From positions 2,738,553-2,802,552 of the forward strand of contig CM042091.1 of assembly GCA_023512835.1 (NCBI GenBank): a stretch of DNA of 64,000 bases, given 5' to 3'. The stretch's first letter is position 1, and the number at the start of each line of letters is the position of its first letter. Source of the DNA: Taxillus chinensis. Its lineage: Eukaryota; Streptophyta; Magnoliopsida; Santalales; Loranthaceae. This document shows, piece after piece, positions 38,959 through 48,545 of the stretch. A model generated the notes under the pieces. The model was not told where the DNA came from. It did not search any database and saw only the letters and a program-made list of their open reading frames with translations. Made by a program: the position numbers and the translations under genes.

Positions 38959-41195
38959 ATGAGCACCACAATACCAAGAACCCCTAAATCAGGGAGGCAG
39001 TCATTGTTTTTCCAAGATTTGTCAACACCTGTGTCTGCCCGGAGAGGGAAATTCAGCACACCAGGTCAAGCTGCCGCTGTTTCTGCACTTTGGCGGGAGA
39101 ATTTCGGAAGCTCAGATCTTCCGCCTCCGCCTGTTTACACCTTGGAGGATCGCTCAGATTTCTCTCCAGAAACTGGAATACCAGACTATCCCATTTCGCC
39201 AGAACCAAAGTCTGACCCAAGAACCCCAGCCCGTGCCTCAACTTGGGACTTGTTGACTCCAACAAAGAGCACCCCAGAGGCTAGCACATCATATGCTCTA
39301 ACGAGTAGCCAGCAGAATCAACAGTTTTCAGCAAGTTCGAGTTGGTGGTCACCTGCAAAGAGTGGCAGCAAACAACATGAAGACAGAGGAAAGGGTTCAC
39401 CTGTTGATGGGGTGGTCCAGCCAGGAGCCCTAATCACACTTCCACCACCACGGGAAGTTGCAAGGCCGGAGTTGCAGAGAAATAGCTTACCCACTGGTAA
39501 TCTTGAAGAGGAAGAATGGGTCACAGTTTATGGGTACTTCATGATCTTAAATTATATTATGTGCTCTATTGGTGTGTTAACCTTTTGTCTGCCCTATTCA
39601 TTAATTTTCCTTCAAATGCATTGATTTGATAGGCTATAGGAAAATAACATTTGACTGAATGTAAGTAAATAGCATTTTCATGTGATCCCGTTTGTCTTTG
39701 TTTCCAGATTTCTTCCTGGGGATACAAACCTGGTTTTACGGGAGTTTGAAAAATGCGGTGTGATATTGAAGCATGTCCCTGGTCCTAAAGAAGCTAATTG
39801 GATGCACATTTTATATCAGGTTCTGGCCTTTTGCCGTCCCATATTTTTCAAGCCTTTGCCTCTTCCTTCTATTGGTCATCCATATCTTAATATCTTATGC
39901 TCTCAGATAATTTGTTTTCTGTATTTTTGGCTGATCAGGACAGTAAGATCAGTATTTCTATTGATTTTTGCTTTCAAACTCAGTTCATGTAACTAAATTA
40001 ACGGAGTTACCCCTTGTTAAAAGTGGCCGCCCTAGTTTCTTTAAGAAACTAGGTACTTCTGCTTTGTCAGAAATGAATTTCATTATCATTAGAAGCTGAA
40101 TTACAATTACATTGACATTGTAGGAGGATAACAGGTTCTGATTTTGTTTCCTTAAGATGATTGTGAAAATACTTCATTTGGTTGGGTAAAATGGTTTCTG
40201 CAAATAATTTCTGACCTAGTTCCAATTATTGTTGCTTGCTATTATCATCCAAACTGTTTTCTTCGCCTCATGGATTGATATTTGTCTATTTGTGCTATTC
40301 CATAGAAGTGATTGTGGGGAATTGGACTTGAATGGCATGAGATAACGTTTTAGGTTCACAACCTAAGAGCTGAAGCCTTGGGATCTCTATCTTTCCAAGA
40401 GTTATGAATAGGTTTTAACTTATCAAAGTGATTGGCTGGATATAAATTGATGTTCAGTCTGATCCAACTGCTTGCCATTATTATCAAAACTGTTTGTCTC
40501 CCCCACATGGATTGATATTTATCTATTTGTGCTGCTCCATACATGAGATTGGGTGGAAGGGGACTTAAATGAATTAGGTTCACAACCTAAGAGCTAAAGC
40601 TTTGTGGTTTAAATTTTTCGAAGTGTCACGAATAGGTTTTAATCAAATCACTAATTGGCAAGATATAAGCTCATGTTCAGTTCGATCCACTCTGCTGCCA
40701 TTTTTTACCGATTAAATTGGTTTTTCTTCTGTCAGAACATGCTTGCGTCAGCTCTCTGTTAAAATAAATGTTCTGCCTGCACTAGGACTAGTGTTAATGT
40801 TTTATACTATTTTAAACCTGGCCCTGAGGTTCATAGGGAGCATCCGAACTGATCATCAATCTGATTTGTGTATAATTTCCCTGTTGCAGAAGCGGTCTGA
40901 TGCGGTAAAGGCTCTTAATAAAAACGGGTTGCAGATAAATAGCGTTCTCATCTTGGGTGTCAAGCCAGTGGATCCAATGCAACGTGAGGCTTTGACTGAG
41001 AGGCTTAACAATCAAGGATTCATGACGTTAGCCCCTCAAGTGCACGGCAGAGGCCTGGAACCCAACACCTTGAGAGCCACTCCTAGGCCTCAGTATCTCC
41101 AGAATGGCACTGGGCCTCGGCAGTCATCCAGTGCCATTGCTTCTCCATCGAAATCTGTGGTATCCAAATTCATGGACTTAATGTTTGGCTTCTAG
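38959..41195 (+). CDS. NUP35: Nucleoporin NUP35 (MPPN / Nup53-like)
   Basis: NUP35 is an inner-ring nuclear pore component. Exons 38959-39533, 39708-39819 and 40890-41195 join with GT-AG introns and constant frame to give 330 residues, close to the size of the Arabidopsis protein. The N-terminus is Ser/Pro-rich with TPVSARRGKFSTPGQAAAVSALWREN (about 23-48), the conserved plant segment. The MPPN RRM-like domain spans about 184-262, with EEEWVTVYGFLPGD and ANWMHILYQ. The C-terminus SKFMDLMFGF is the conserved amphipathic, membrane-associating tail. Intron 2 (1070 bases) holds a tandem duplication. The ATG follows an A-run and is the first in frame. The 5' region carries two small transposons, so its promoter layout may differ from orthologues. 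Confidence 0.94.
40232..40695. repeat. Tandem duplication of about 237 bp in NUP35 intron 2
   Basis: The copies begin at about 40232 and 40469 (ttgcttgctattatcatcc and ctgcttgccattattatc). Both run through ggttcacaacctaagagct and aataggttttaa. A third start is hinted at near 40690 (ctctgctgccat). The copies have diverged by small substitutions. Confidence 0.8.
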
Positions 41196-41382
41196 GTTAC
41201 CGTTGGTTGACATAAAAAAATTACTATATGCAGTGATTGAGTGTATTCCAATTCAACCGCGACCATTTTGATGCTTCAAATTTTAAGAGTTCGATGCTCG
41301 GGGACATACAAGTTTTTGAGACTGAAATTTACCATGGGAAGATGAGGTGGGCATTACATTCAAATTATTTTTTTAAAATGTT

Positions 41383-41590
41383 TAGAGCATGTTAAAGTCT
41401 ACATACTTAAAAATATAGTTCTAAAAGCACTATCATAGTATAAAAAGTGATTTAATTTAGAATAATAAGTTGGAGATGGTCTTATAGTGTTTTGTTGGAG
41501 CGTTTTTTTATGCTATAATTTAGCGTTGGAGGCAATGCTTATAGCTTTGGAGATGGTCTTATAGCAACTCGGTTGGAGTTGCTCTAAGGT
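41383..41590. mobile_element. Short MITE downstream of NUP35
   Basis: The left end TTTAGAGCATGTTAAAG and the right end, read inversely (CTTAGAGCAACTCCAACC), form an imperfect inverted repeat. Inside are two copies of ggagatggtcttatag (about 41472 and 41551). Confidence 0.5.
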
Positions 41591-43352
41591 CGTTGGAAAT
41601 GAAATGAGTAACTGGTTGCATTTTGCTGGCAATGCTTGGAATAGTGTTTTTTTAAAATATTTATTTCAAAAGCAAGACACAAAATGACACCGTATAGTGT
41701 CTTATTATTGTTATTTTACACTCACTTGGTGTTTACTTTGCATCGTCTTCCTTTGTAATGAATTGTTCGTGCTCTCTTGAACAACCATCTTCTTCTCAAT
41801 CGAGCGTTGACGAACATCTCCTGTCAGCCACAAAATCTTCTTCTCCGTGCCTGCTGCTTTTTTCTCCCTGGCGGCTGCTGCCGTTGTTGCTATCTCCCTC
41901 CCAGTGATTGTCATTGCCGCTGTTGCATTCTCTCCCTCTCGATTCTCTCTAGCAGACATTTGTGGTAAAATTAGGGTGTTAATTTATGTTTTTAGGATTT
42001 TAACTTTTTTGGATGCCATAAATCTCGTAGATTTAAATTTATCAGGTTTTGCAATTCGTAGATGAAATCTCAAATCTGTGTGAATTTTCTCTCCCTTTAA
42101 TAATGTGATGTTATATACTTATGTCTGTTAAGGTCAAATGGCTATCAATGTTATTGCAGGACTAATAATACTATCGAGTCAAACTGCTACCAATGTTTTG
42201 CAATAGGACTGAGACCATCTTCCACTCGCAATGCTATTTTAGTGTAAATGTTACATTATAGTTGAGCCGAATTTAAATCAAATGAGGTTCAGAAACCAGG
42301 TGAAGCTGAGGCCGAAGCAGGAGTGCAATGCTCGATAGAAAAATTGAACGTAGACACTGAGGACCTCAACTCACATAGGGGTATCCGATAGCAGCTTTAC
42401 CATTAGAATTTTTGGAGAGTGCGGACCGGCGTTGTAGTATTTTTGTGTAATCATCAGTTGATGTGAAATAAGTTATATTAGTATTTTTTGTCATGTTTTG
42501 GTGCACATATGAATTATTGCTCGAGCTTCAATCTCAAGTAAATGTTGAGCGAGGTTTAGTAGGAACTCGAGCGCATATGCTCGAATAGGGCTCAAGCAAG
42601 TCTTGAGCATTAAGCAAGTCTCAATCAAGCATCAATCATCTCTTTTACGATCATATTTATGGGTTTTTAGGTTTCGTTAACTGTAATTTCTGATGAAAGC
42701 TTCAAACGATTATAACTTTGTACACAGTGATCCGATTTGAGTGCCATAGGGGATTTGTTGTTTTCAGATTTCAAAAAATACTCATTCGCCTTCAAATTCA
42801 GATTTTATGTTATGCTTCAACCTTCTCTTGTTCAGATGCGGTGTACAAATTTTACTGACATAACAATTATCACATCAGCCAGAAACGCACCGCCAATTCT
42901 TTTTGGGAAACTAGTAAGGTTGTAGTTTATCAAGCCATATGGAGGACTGGACTCTAAGAAGAAGAGTATGTCATGCTAATGTGGGCATGTAGACAGGATA
43001 TGTCCAGATACTAACTGAGCGAGTGTTGTAGGGCCATAATGGCATGATTAGGATCAGGGGAGTGAAGCTTTAAACTAGCGACTAATTTAGTCAGCACAAG
43101 CTTCCTACGGGCGACCTGCAATGCAACAACCACAATGAGAGATTGGAATGGTTTCATAGGTACCCTAGAGGGCTGTATCACAACATGTTAATTGATTAAT
43201 CAACATACTAACACATGTAATAGAAATTATTCTATTGGAGATAAGAGAGATAAGAGTGCTCAAGCTAATACCTATTCAATGCAAGTCATCTGCAAGCTTT
43301 TGTTCAATGCAAGATAGTCGCAATCTTATGTTTGATGTAAGATCATAGGATC
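41591..43352. other. Intergenic DNA, no gene supported
   Basis: A CT-rich patch at 41740-41960 gives overlapping frames on both strands with no domain. Bases 42520-42640 repeat a tcgagc/aagcaagtctc phrase. The rest resembles degraded repeats. Confidence 0.5.
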
Positions 43353-43811
43353 GTGTTTGGTGGTGATACTCATTTTTTGTTTTCTGTATTAAAATACAGA
43401 AAATATCTGTTTTTTTGTTTGGTACCTGTTTTTTTTTAATTTTTCAAAACAAGTGGTTTTCAAACGCAAAAAAATGAAAACAAATGTTTTCTATTTCGTG
43501 TTTTCTGTTTTCACTTGTTTTCCGGTAATCCCTCCGCTGCCCGCCGCCATCCTTTGCCATTGCCGACGCAACCCCCTTGGCTCGCTTGTGCGCTCCCGCC
43601 CACTGCAACCTCCTCCCCCTTGGTGCAACGCCCGCCTGGCGACCCCCCCCTCTTGCATGAGATTTCCACCCCCTGCACGAGTTCGGCGAACGAAAAACAA
43701 AAGCAAAAAACAACAACCAAACAAAAAAATGAAATTCAATGATAATTTTTGAAAATATTGAGTATTAATTTTCGAAAATCAAAAACAAAATAACGGTGCC
43801 AAACATAGCCG
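43353..43811. mobile_element. Non-autonomous element, GC-core family copy 3
   Basis: The ends are imperfect inverted repeats: CGTGTTTGGTGG on the left, CGGCTATGTTTGGCACC read from the right. Close in, ttttgttttctgtatt pairs with aaaatcaaaaacaaaa-like sequence. The core (about 43520-43690) is GC-rich and leads into gcgaacgaaaaacaaaagc as in the copy at 37200-37898. Frames through the core on both strands are not called. Confidence 0.7.
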
Positions 43812-43814
43812 ATT

Positions 43815-44350
43815 ACATTCTTTTTAAGTTTTTGCTTTAGTTAGCTTCTTAGCCTTTGGTGTTCCATCGGTGTAAGAGGTATTTTGGTTTTCTAGCTCAT
43901 CCTTTGGCTATTATTTTGCTTGTTAAGGATGGTCTTCGACTCCGCATAGGTTAGGATTAACTCTTTGCTAACTTCGTTGTAAACTTTTATTGTATTCTTT
44001 TGGCAATGTCTTTTATATACTTCCAGTTTATTAATAAAAATTTATTTATAAAATAAATAAATAATGCTCATCGGTCATCAGCAGATCGGGACCCCACCTC
44101 TTCTTAGTTGGGTGTGCTTAGGGTGTGAGTGATGAGTGAGTTAAAAGGGCTGGGTACTCAGCCTACTCGGTAGGGAGGGAGGGATAGTGGGAGCTGACGG
44201 TTTTTTGCGGCTCTTGTGGCGCGCTCATGAGGTGGGTGGTGCATTCTTGCTCCCGTCTATTCGGGCGGAGTTGTGGGCTTTTCTTATAGGGGGGCTTCGG
44301 GTTGCCCGGGTTGTGAGCGTTCGATGAAGTGGATTCAGCAACTTCTCTCG
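43815..44350 (+). mobile_element. LINE-like fragments (3' tail and RNase H remnant)
   Basis: Bases 43980-44068 read like the 3' end of a plant LINE (ttttatatacttccagttta, then attaataaaaa and a TAAA-rich tail). Separately, bases 44262-44330 translate as RAELWAFLIGGLRVARVVSV, and after a one-base shift give EVDS. This matches the RNase H-like segment found at the end of plant non-LTR polyproteins. The order (tail before RNase H) indicates two different broken insertions. Confidence 0.45.
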
Positions 44351-45564
44351 CTTAGGTATAGGAACTTTGTAAGGTTTTGACATCAAATGGCAACCTAATA
44401 AGTAGGCTTGTAAATGAGCTGAACTGAATGAGTTTAGTTGAGTTAGAGCTAAATTTGTATAATAATGAAATCGAACTAACAAGTCAAATTTATACATATT
44501 AAACTTGAATCCGAACTTGAACTCGAATCGAACTTAATTGAATGAGTATTAAATCAGTTATCGAGTACTAATCTGTAAATTTTTTCTTTCATCTAATTGC
44601 TCACACACTTATTTTTATAAGTTGGTCTCTTAAAGGATTTAAAGTTCAGTATTACAATGAGAGATCCATCTTCAATTTGAATGTCAGCAACAAATTTAAA
44701 TCTTGCCAGAAACAAAATTATCCATTATTTTCGTAGGCCACAACGGTAGGCTGTTCCAGCTTTGGTTCGTGGTAATTGGCATATAAAAAAAATGATTGGG
44801 CTACTGAGGAGGCTGAAGTTTTGGATATGTGCACGTTACTAAAAAAAAACAGAGAATACCTGCATAATCCGTACTTGCTACATGTTCGCAAAAAGGGCTG
44901 AAGAATATGCTCATGTTCCAGACGCATGTGGCCAACACAACAGCACCACCTTGCGAGCCAAAGGGCTTATTTCCATCGCATCTGCTGCAAAGACACATTT
45001 CGGAAACGCAATGGGGAGCAGAATGTGTGGAGACTAGGCTTGACGCGGTTATTTTGATTTTGAAGGGTGATTGGTTGATTCATAAAATTTTTAACTAGTA
45101 CTTAAATTTCAAACAGGAAAATACTACAAGTTCCATGGCGGATTTAATTAACCAGCCCGATCCTATTTCTGGAAAAAAAACACAAAAACAAAAAACACAA
45201 CAAATCAACCTTAAAAGCTAATTACCGCTTACCATATGGTACTGTTGTAGCTTCAAAAGATTAAAACTTAGGAACTCTTAGGAGAGGGCTTTGATGTATC
45301 AGGAGAGGGCTTTTATATATCAGTTTCCCCAAATTAATGGGTGTTCGTTTATTTGGTATGCGGTTTGAAGAGAGTGAATAGACCAGTTTTGGGTTTATTA
45401 ACCATGTTTAAATTTCTGTAGCAACATCTATAAGAAGGGAAGTTAAGCATGTGAACCAACAATGTTTGCAAACACATATTTACAGTTGAACGATCGCTGC
45501 CATAATGTTTATTCCACTTCTATCTGCCTCTTTAGGTAGGTAGACCACTTGGGTTTTACTAGTA
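44351..45564. other. Intergenic DNA with unrecognised minus-strand frames
   Basis: Bases 44400-44540 are rich in gaactcgaa-type phrases typical of degraded repeats. Minus-strand frames at 44718-44998 (for example FGSQGGAVVLATCVW) look like part of an exon, but no family is recognised and the start and ends are unclear. Confidence 0.4.
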
Positions 45565-46395
45565 TCTCCATTAGTCTTTCATACTTTAGCCTAAATTTGG
45601 ATGATTAAAGTTAAATTTAAGTTACTATAGTATTTTTAACTATAACACACGCTCACATTTATTCTTATTCATCCACAACAATTGCACAATTATACATTAC
45701 TTACTCCATCCTACACCACAATTATCAAAATTTAAAAAAATAATACAAAAAAAGAAATTAAAACTTCAAAATTTTTATTTTATTAAAATTACATAATATA
45801 TTCCTCTTACAAAACCAATAACAAAATAAACTTATTTATGTTGCCATTGGCTTTTTTGTTTTTTTTGTTTTTGTTTTTGTTTTTTTTGCTTTTTTGCTTT
45901 TCTAAAGCAAAATACACAAAAAGGGGAAAGATGTTTTTCTTTTGTACTCCCTCAAAGTCATTTAAGAGCTAGAACCCAACTATGTTCTCTGCCTCTTCCA
46001 TGTTGCTCTTCTGGCTTCTTCTCCATGCCAGTGAATCAAGAATGGATGTGACTGGAGCAACACAGATCAGCACACAAGGGAACAAATCCGCTAGTTCTGG
46101 TTTGGCAGTGGACTCATACATGTTCAACGGGGTCTCTGTGCCGCAGATCGGGCTTCAAATGGCGAAAAGGAAGAAGATAGGGTACTTGAAGTGTATGTTG
46201 GAGTTTTGGAAGAGTTGAGAGTGATTGTCTAACCTAGCACCCTCAGTTAAAGCTATAATTTATGTAAATTTGACTCAAATTATTGCTAAAGTTAAATATA
46301 AGTTTTTCTATAGCTCAACTGTTTGAGGGTTTTTTTTTTAGGTTTCAGCCAAATTTATCTTTCGCTTTTGCTATAGTTGAAGCATTGGAGAGTCA
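45565..46395. mobile_element. Possible DNA transposon enclosing a 78-codon frame
   Basis: The left end (TCTCCATTAGTCTTTCA, then actttagcctaaatttg) and the right end read inversely (GACTCTCCAATGCTTCAA, then aaatttggct) are imperfect inverted repeats. Between them a plus-strand frame at 45982-46218 begins MFSASSMLLFWLLLHASES, a signal-peptide-like start, and continues with FNGVSVPQIGLQMAKRKKIG. It may be a captured gene fragment. No family is recognised. Confidence 0.45.
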
Positions 46396-46753
46396 AAGCT
46401 AGCTTTGATCCAATCACACTTATGACGACACAATGTTTCTGCCTACACAACAAGGTCCACTTAACTTAACAGAACAAACAATAACATTTTTTAGCAAATT
46501 TTTATCTTACAAGGTTGCTTTTGCGTAAATTTCTTAACAATGAGCCATAAAGCTTTCCTTCACTTTAATATGTTAATTAGAAACACTAAAATTCATTTAT
46601 TCACCCGATTTTCCTCCCTTTATTCAGTTGATAGAGAATTAGATTCAATATAAACCGATCAAATAAGCCAAATCTAGTAAAATCCATTTTTAAGACGAAA
46701 TTCTGATTGCAATAATTACCTAACCCATGTGTGTTCAAGATGAACATGTGTTT

Positions 46754-46948
46754 TCAAGGAGGACAAGAATTACTTACCCTCTCTTGGTGTTCTACCAGTA
46801 ACTGAACCACTGCTGAGACCTGTGCGCTGGACATGCCAGTTGATACTGTTGAATGGAAGCTAGATGCAAAATTAAACAGGCTTGAGGGGCATCTTCCCTG
46901 AATAATTTTGCGTTCATATTTCATTGACAAACCGATCTTGTCTTTCAT
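46754..46948 (-). other. Exon-like frame downstream of the RING gene
   Basis: A minus-strand frame (LWDVMKDKIGLSMKYER, then SSAQVSAVVQLLVEHQER) is preceded by TCTAG and followed by GAG|GTAAGT, so it could be a spliced exon. No family is recognised. It lies about 290 bases past the RING stop on the same strand and could be a fragment of another gene or an alternative 3' exon. Confidence 0.3.
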
Positions 46949-47240
46949 TACATCCCATAAATTTTGGCCTAGAGTGAAAAAGCTTTTTTAAATGAGCAGA
47001 ATAAAGTCAGGGATCATATTTCTGGTAAAATGGGCACGGTTTTTTTGGCATAACAATTGATCATTTCAATTCCAAATGTATTGAATTCAACAATAAATTT
47101 AAAGAGAAAAAAACATGAACTGTGTATATTTGGAAGTAAAAAACTACTCACAGATCGTGAACTGTTCAGAAATATGAAGCAGTAAATTAACAGTCAAATC
47201 TCAACAGAGTGGATCACGAGCTGGAGCCATCTCCCTGCGA

Positions 47241-48158
47241 TCATATGTCAGTGGGGAGCTCATATCGGCAGACGGGGCATGTATTCCGAATCCTCAACCA
47301 AGGCAGTATACAATCCCCATGGAAAAAATGAGAGCAAGGGAGCTTCCTCAATTGTTGTTCTAGCAACCAAAAGTTAAGCTCCTCCTTGCAAACTGCACAA
47401 AGCACACCCTCACAGTTTTCCTTTTGCTTCAGTTCCACTACCTCAACTAGACTGTCCACAGCAAATTTGGAGGCAGGCCGATTGCCGCTCTGGCCCAAAA
47501 AAATCACATGATCTGCTAATTCACCTAAAATGGCATCGGCTTCCACTGGACCATCCAAAGAATCATTCAACGAGCCCTCGCGAATATGCGGACCCATATC
47601 ATTAATGTGAAGACCCAGATCGTGAATATTGGAACTCAGATCATTAATAGGCAGACCAAGATCATGAATATCGGTACCCAGATCATTATTATGCAGACCT
47701 AGATCAAGAATATTGGGACCCAAATCATTAATATGCCGGCCCCGATCATGAATGTTGGGACCCAGATCGTTTTCCACATCAAGAGATAAACCAATATCCC
47801 GGGCAAGGTCGGCAACGATGTCATCATCTGCATTTGGGTATGATGCAGAAGCCTCTTCCGACCAGGTTTGAGGTGGCCCAGATAAATCGTCGATGCTCAA
47901 CAGGAAATCAGAATCGTAGTGGCGATTATCATTGACGATCCCGCTATCATCTCCCTCCAAAGCCCAAATCAGCCTCTCCATATCGTCCAGAGTATCCAAA
48001 TCAATCCCGAAATTCCAATTGATACCACTACCAGGATGGTCAATCTCACTCGCATCCTCCGGATATACATCCACCGAATCAAATATTAGGGTTTCGGTGA
48101 TTTCTGCATCCAATATCGATTCTCGGTGACCACGGCTAGAGATCGTCGATGAAACCAT
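47241..48158 (-). CDS. RING-H2 E3 ubiquitin ligase with internal 14-residue repeats
   Basis: A single-exon gene of 305 residues from the ATG at 48158; the open frame extends upstream only through a TTG. The C-terminal RING-H2 domain has Cys254, Cys257, Cys275, His277, His280, Cys283, Cys294 and Cys297 (LCAVCKEEL, CSHFFHGDCILPWL, NTCPVC), the C3H2C3 pattern that binds two zinc ions and recruits E2 enzymes. The RYELPTD ending and the SKFAVDSLVEV-like stretch before the RING are typical of the BCA2/RNF126-related plant group (RDUF/CIP8-like). Residues 7-130 are acidic. Residues 130-193 are four and a half tandem copies of a 14-residue unit (NDLGPNIHDLGLHI-like). This clade often has an N-terminal zinc ribbon; none is seen. 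Substrate unknown. Confidence 0.9.
   Translation of the reverse strand: MVSSTISSRGHRESILDAEITETLIFDSVDVYPEDASEIDHPGSGINWNFGIDLDTLDDMERLIWALEGDDSGIVNDNRHYDSDFLLSIDDLSGPPQTWSEEASASYPNADDDIVADLARDIGLSLDVENDLGPNIHDRGRHINDLGPNILDLGLHNNDLGTDIHDLGLPINDLSSNIHDLGLHINDMGPHIREGSLNDSLDGPVEADAILGELADHVIFLGQSGNRPASKFAVDSLVEVVELKQKENCEGVLCAVCKEELNFWLLEQQLRKLPCSHFFHGDCILPWLRIRNTCPVCRYELPTDI
47580..47771 (-). repeat. 42-bp coding minisatellite in the RING gene
   Basis: Four full units and a partial one, in frame, encode the 14-residue repeat. Every unit starts ND(L/M) and carries DLG or a near variant in the middle. The Asp/Gly/Ile/His-rich period suggests an extended or solenoid-like linker rather than a known fold. 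Confidence 0.9.
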
Positions 48159-48545
48159 GATCGAAAGATCAAAACAGGGGACGTGTAACACAGAATCCGA
48201 TGGGAAAATTAGCAAAACAAGAAATCAAATCGCAGTTAGGGTTTTGTTAATTTTCAGAGACAAATCGTTAATTCGCGGAGACTAGTTCAATTCAACAAAG
48301 CAAATCGAAAAAGTCACAGAGAAGCGTTGAACGAATGAACATCGATGTGTAGATCAGGAATCGATGATCGCCGTAACACTCTGTTTGCGAGTTTTAAGGG
48401 CTTGAGACTCGAAATGAGTCTGGGGCGATCCGATTCACACCGAAGCCGTTACGTAATGCGATGATGAATATTAAGACACCACATTTGACACTTGAAATGA
48501 TAACTGCCGCGATTGCATTGCGACATTGCCGCGAAATCGCGGCTC
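48159..48545 (-). promoter_or_regulatory. Upstream region of the RING gene with a 9-bp inverted repeat
   Basis: GCCGCGATT (48506-48514) and AATCGCGGC (48535-48543) form perfect arms around a 20-base loop, about 350 bases upstream of the ATG. The loop also contains tgccgcga. A clear TATA box was not seen. The block is CpG-rich against AT-rich flanks. Confidence 0.4.

Noticed and set aside
48159..48215. N-terminal extension of the RING protein by 19 codons
   Set aside because: The extension begins at TTG, and the first ATG in frame is at 48158.
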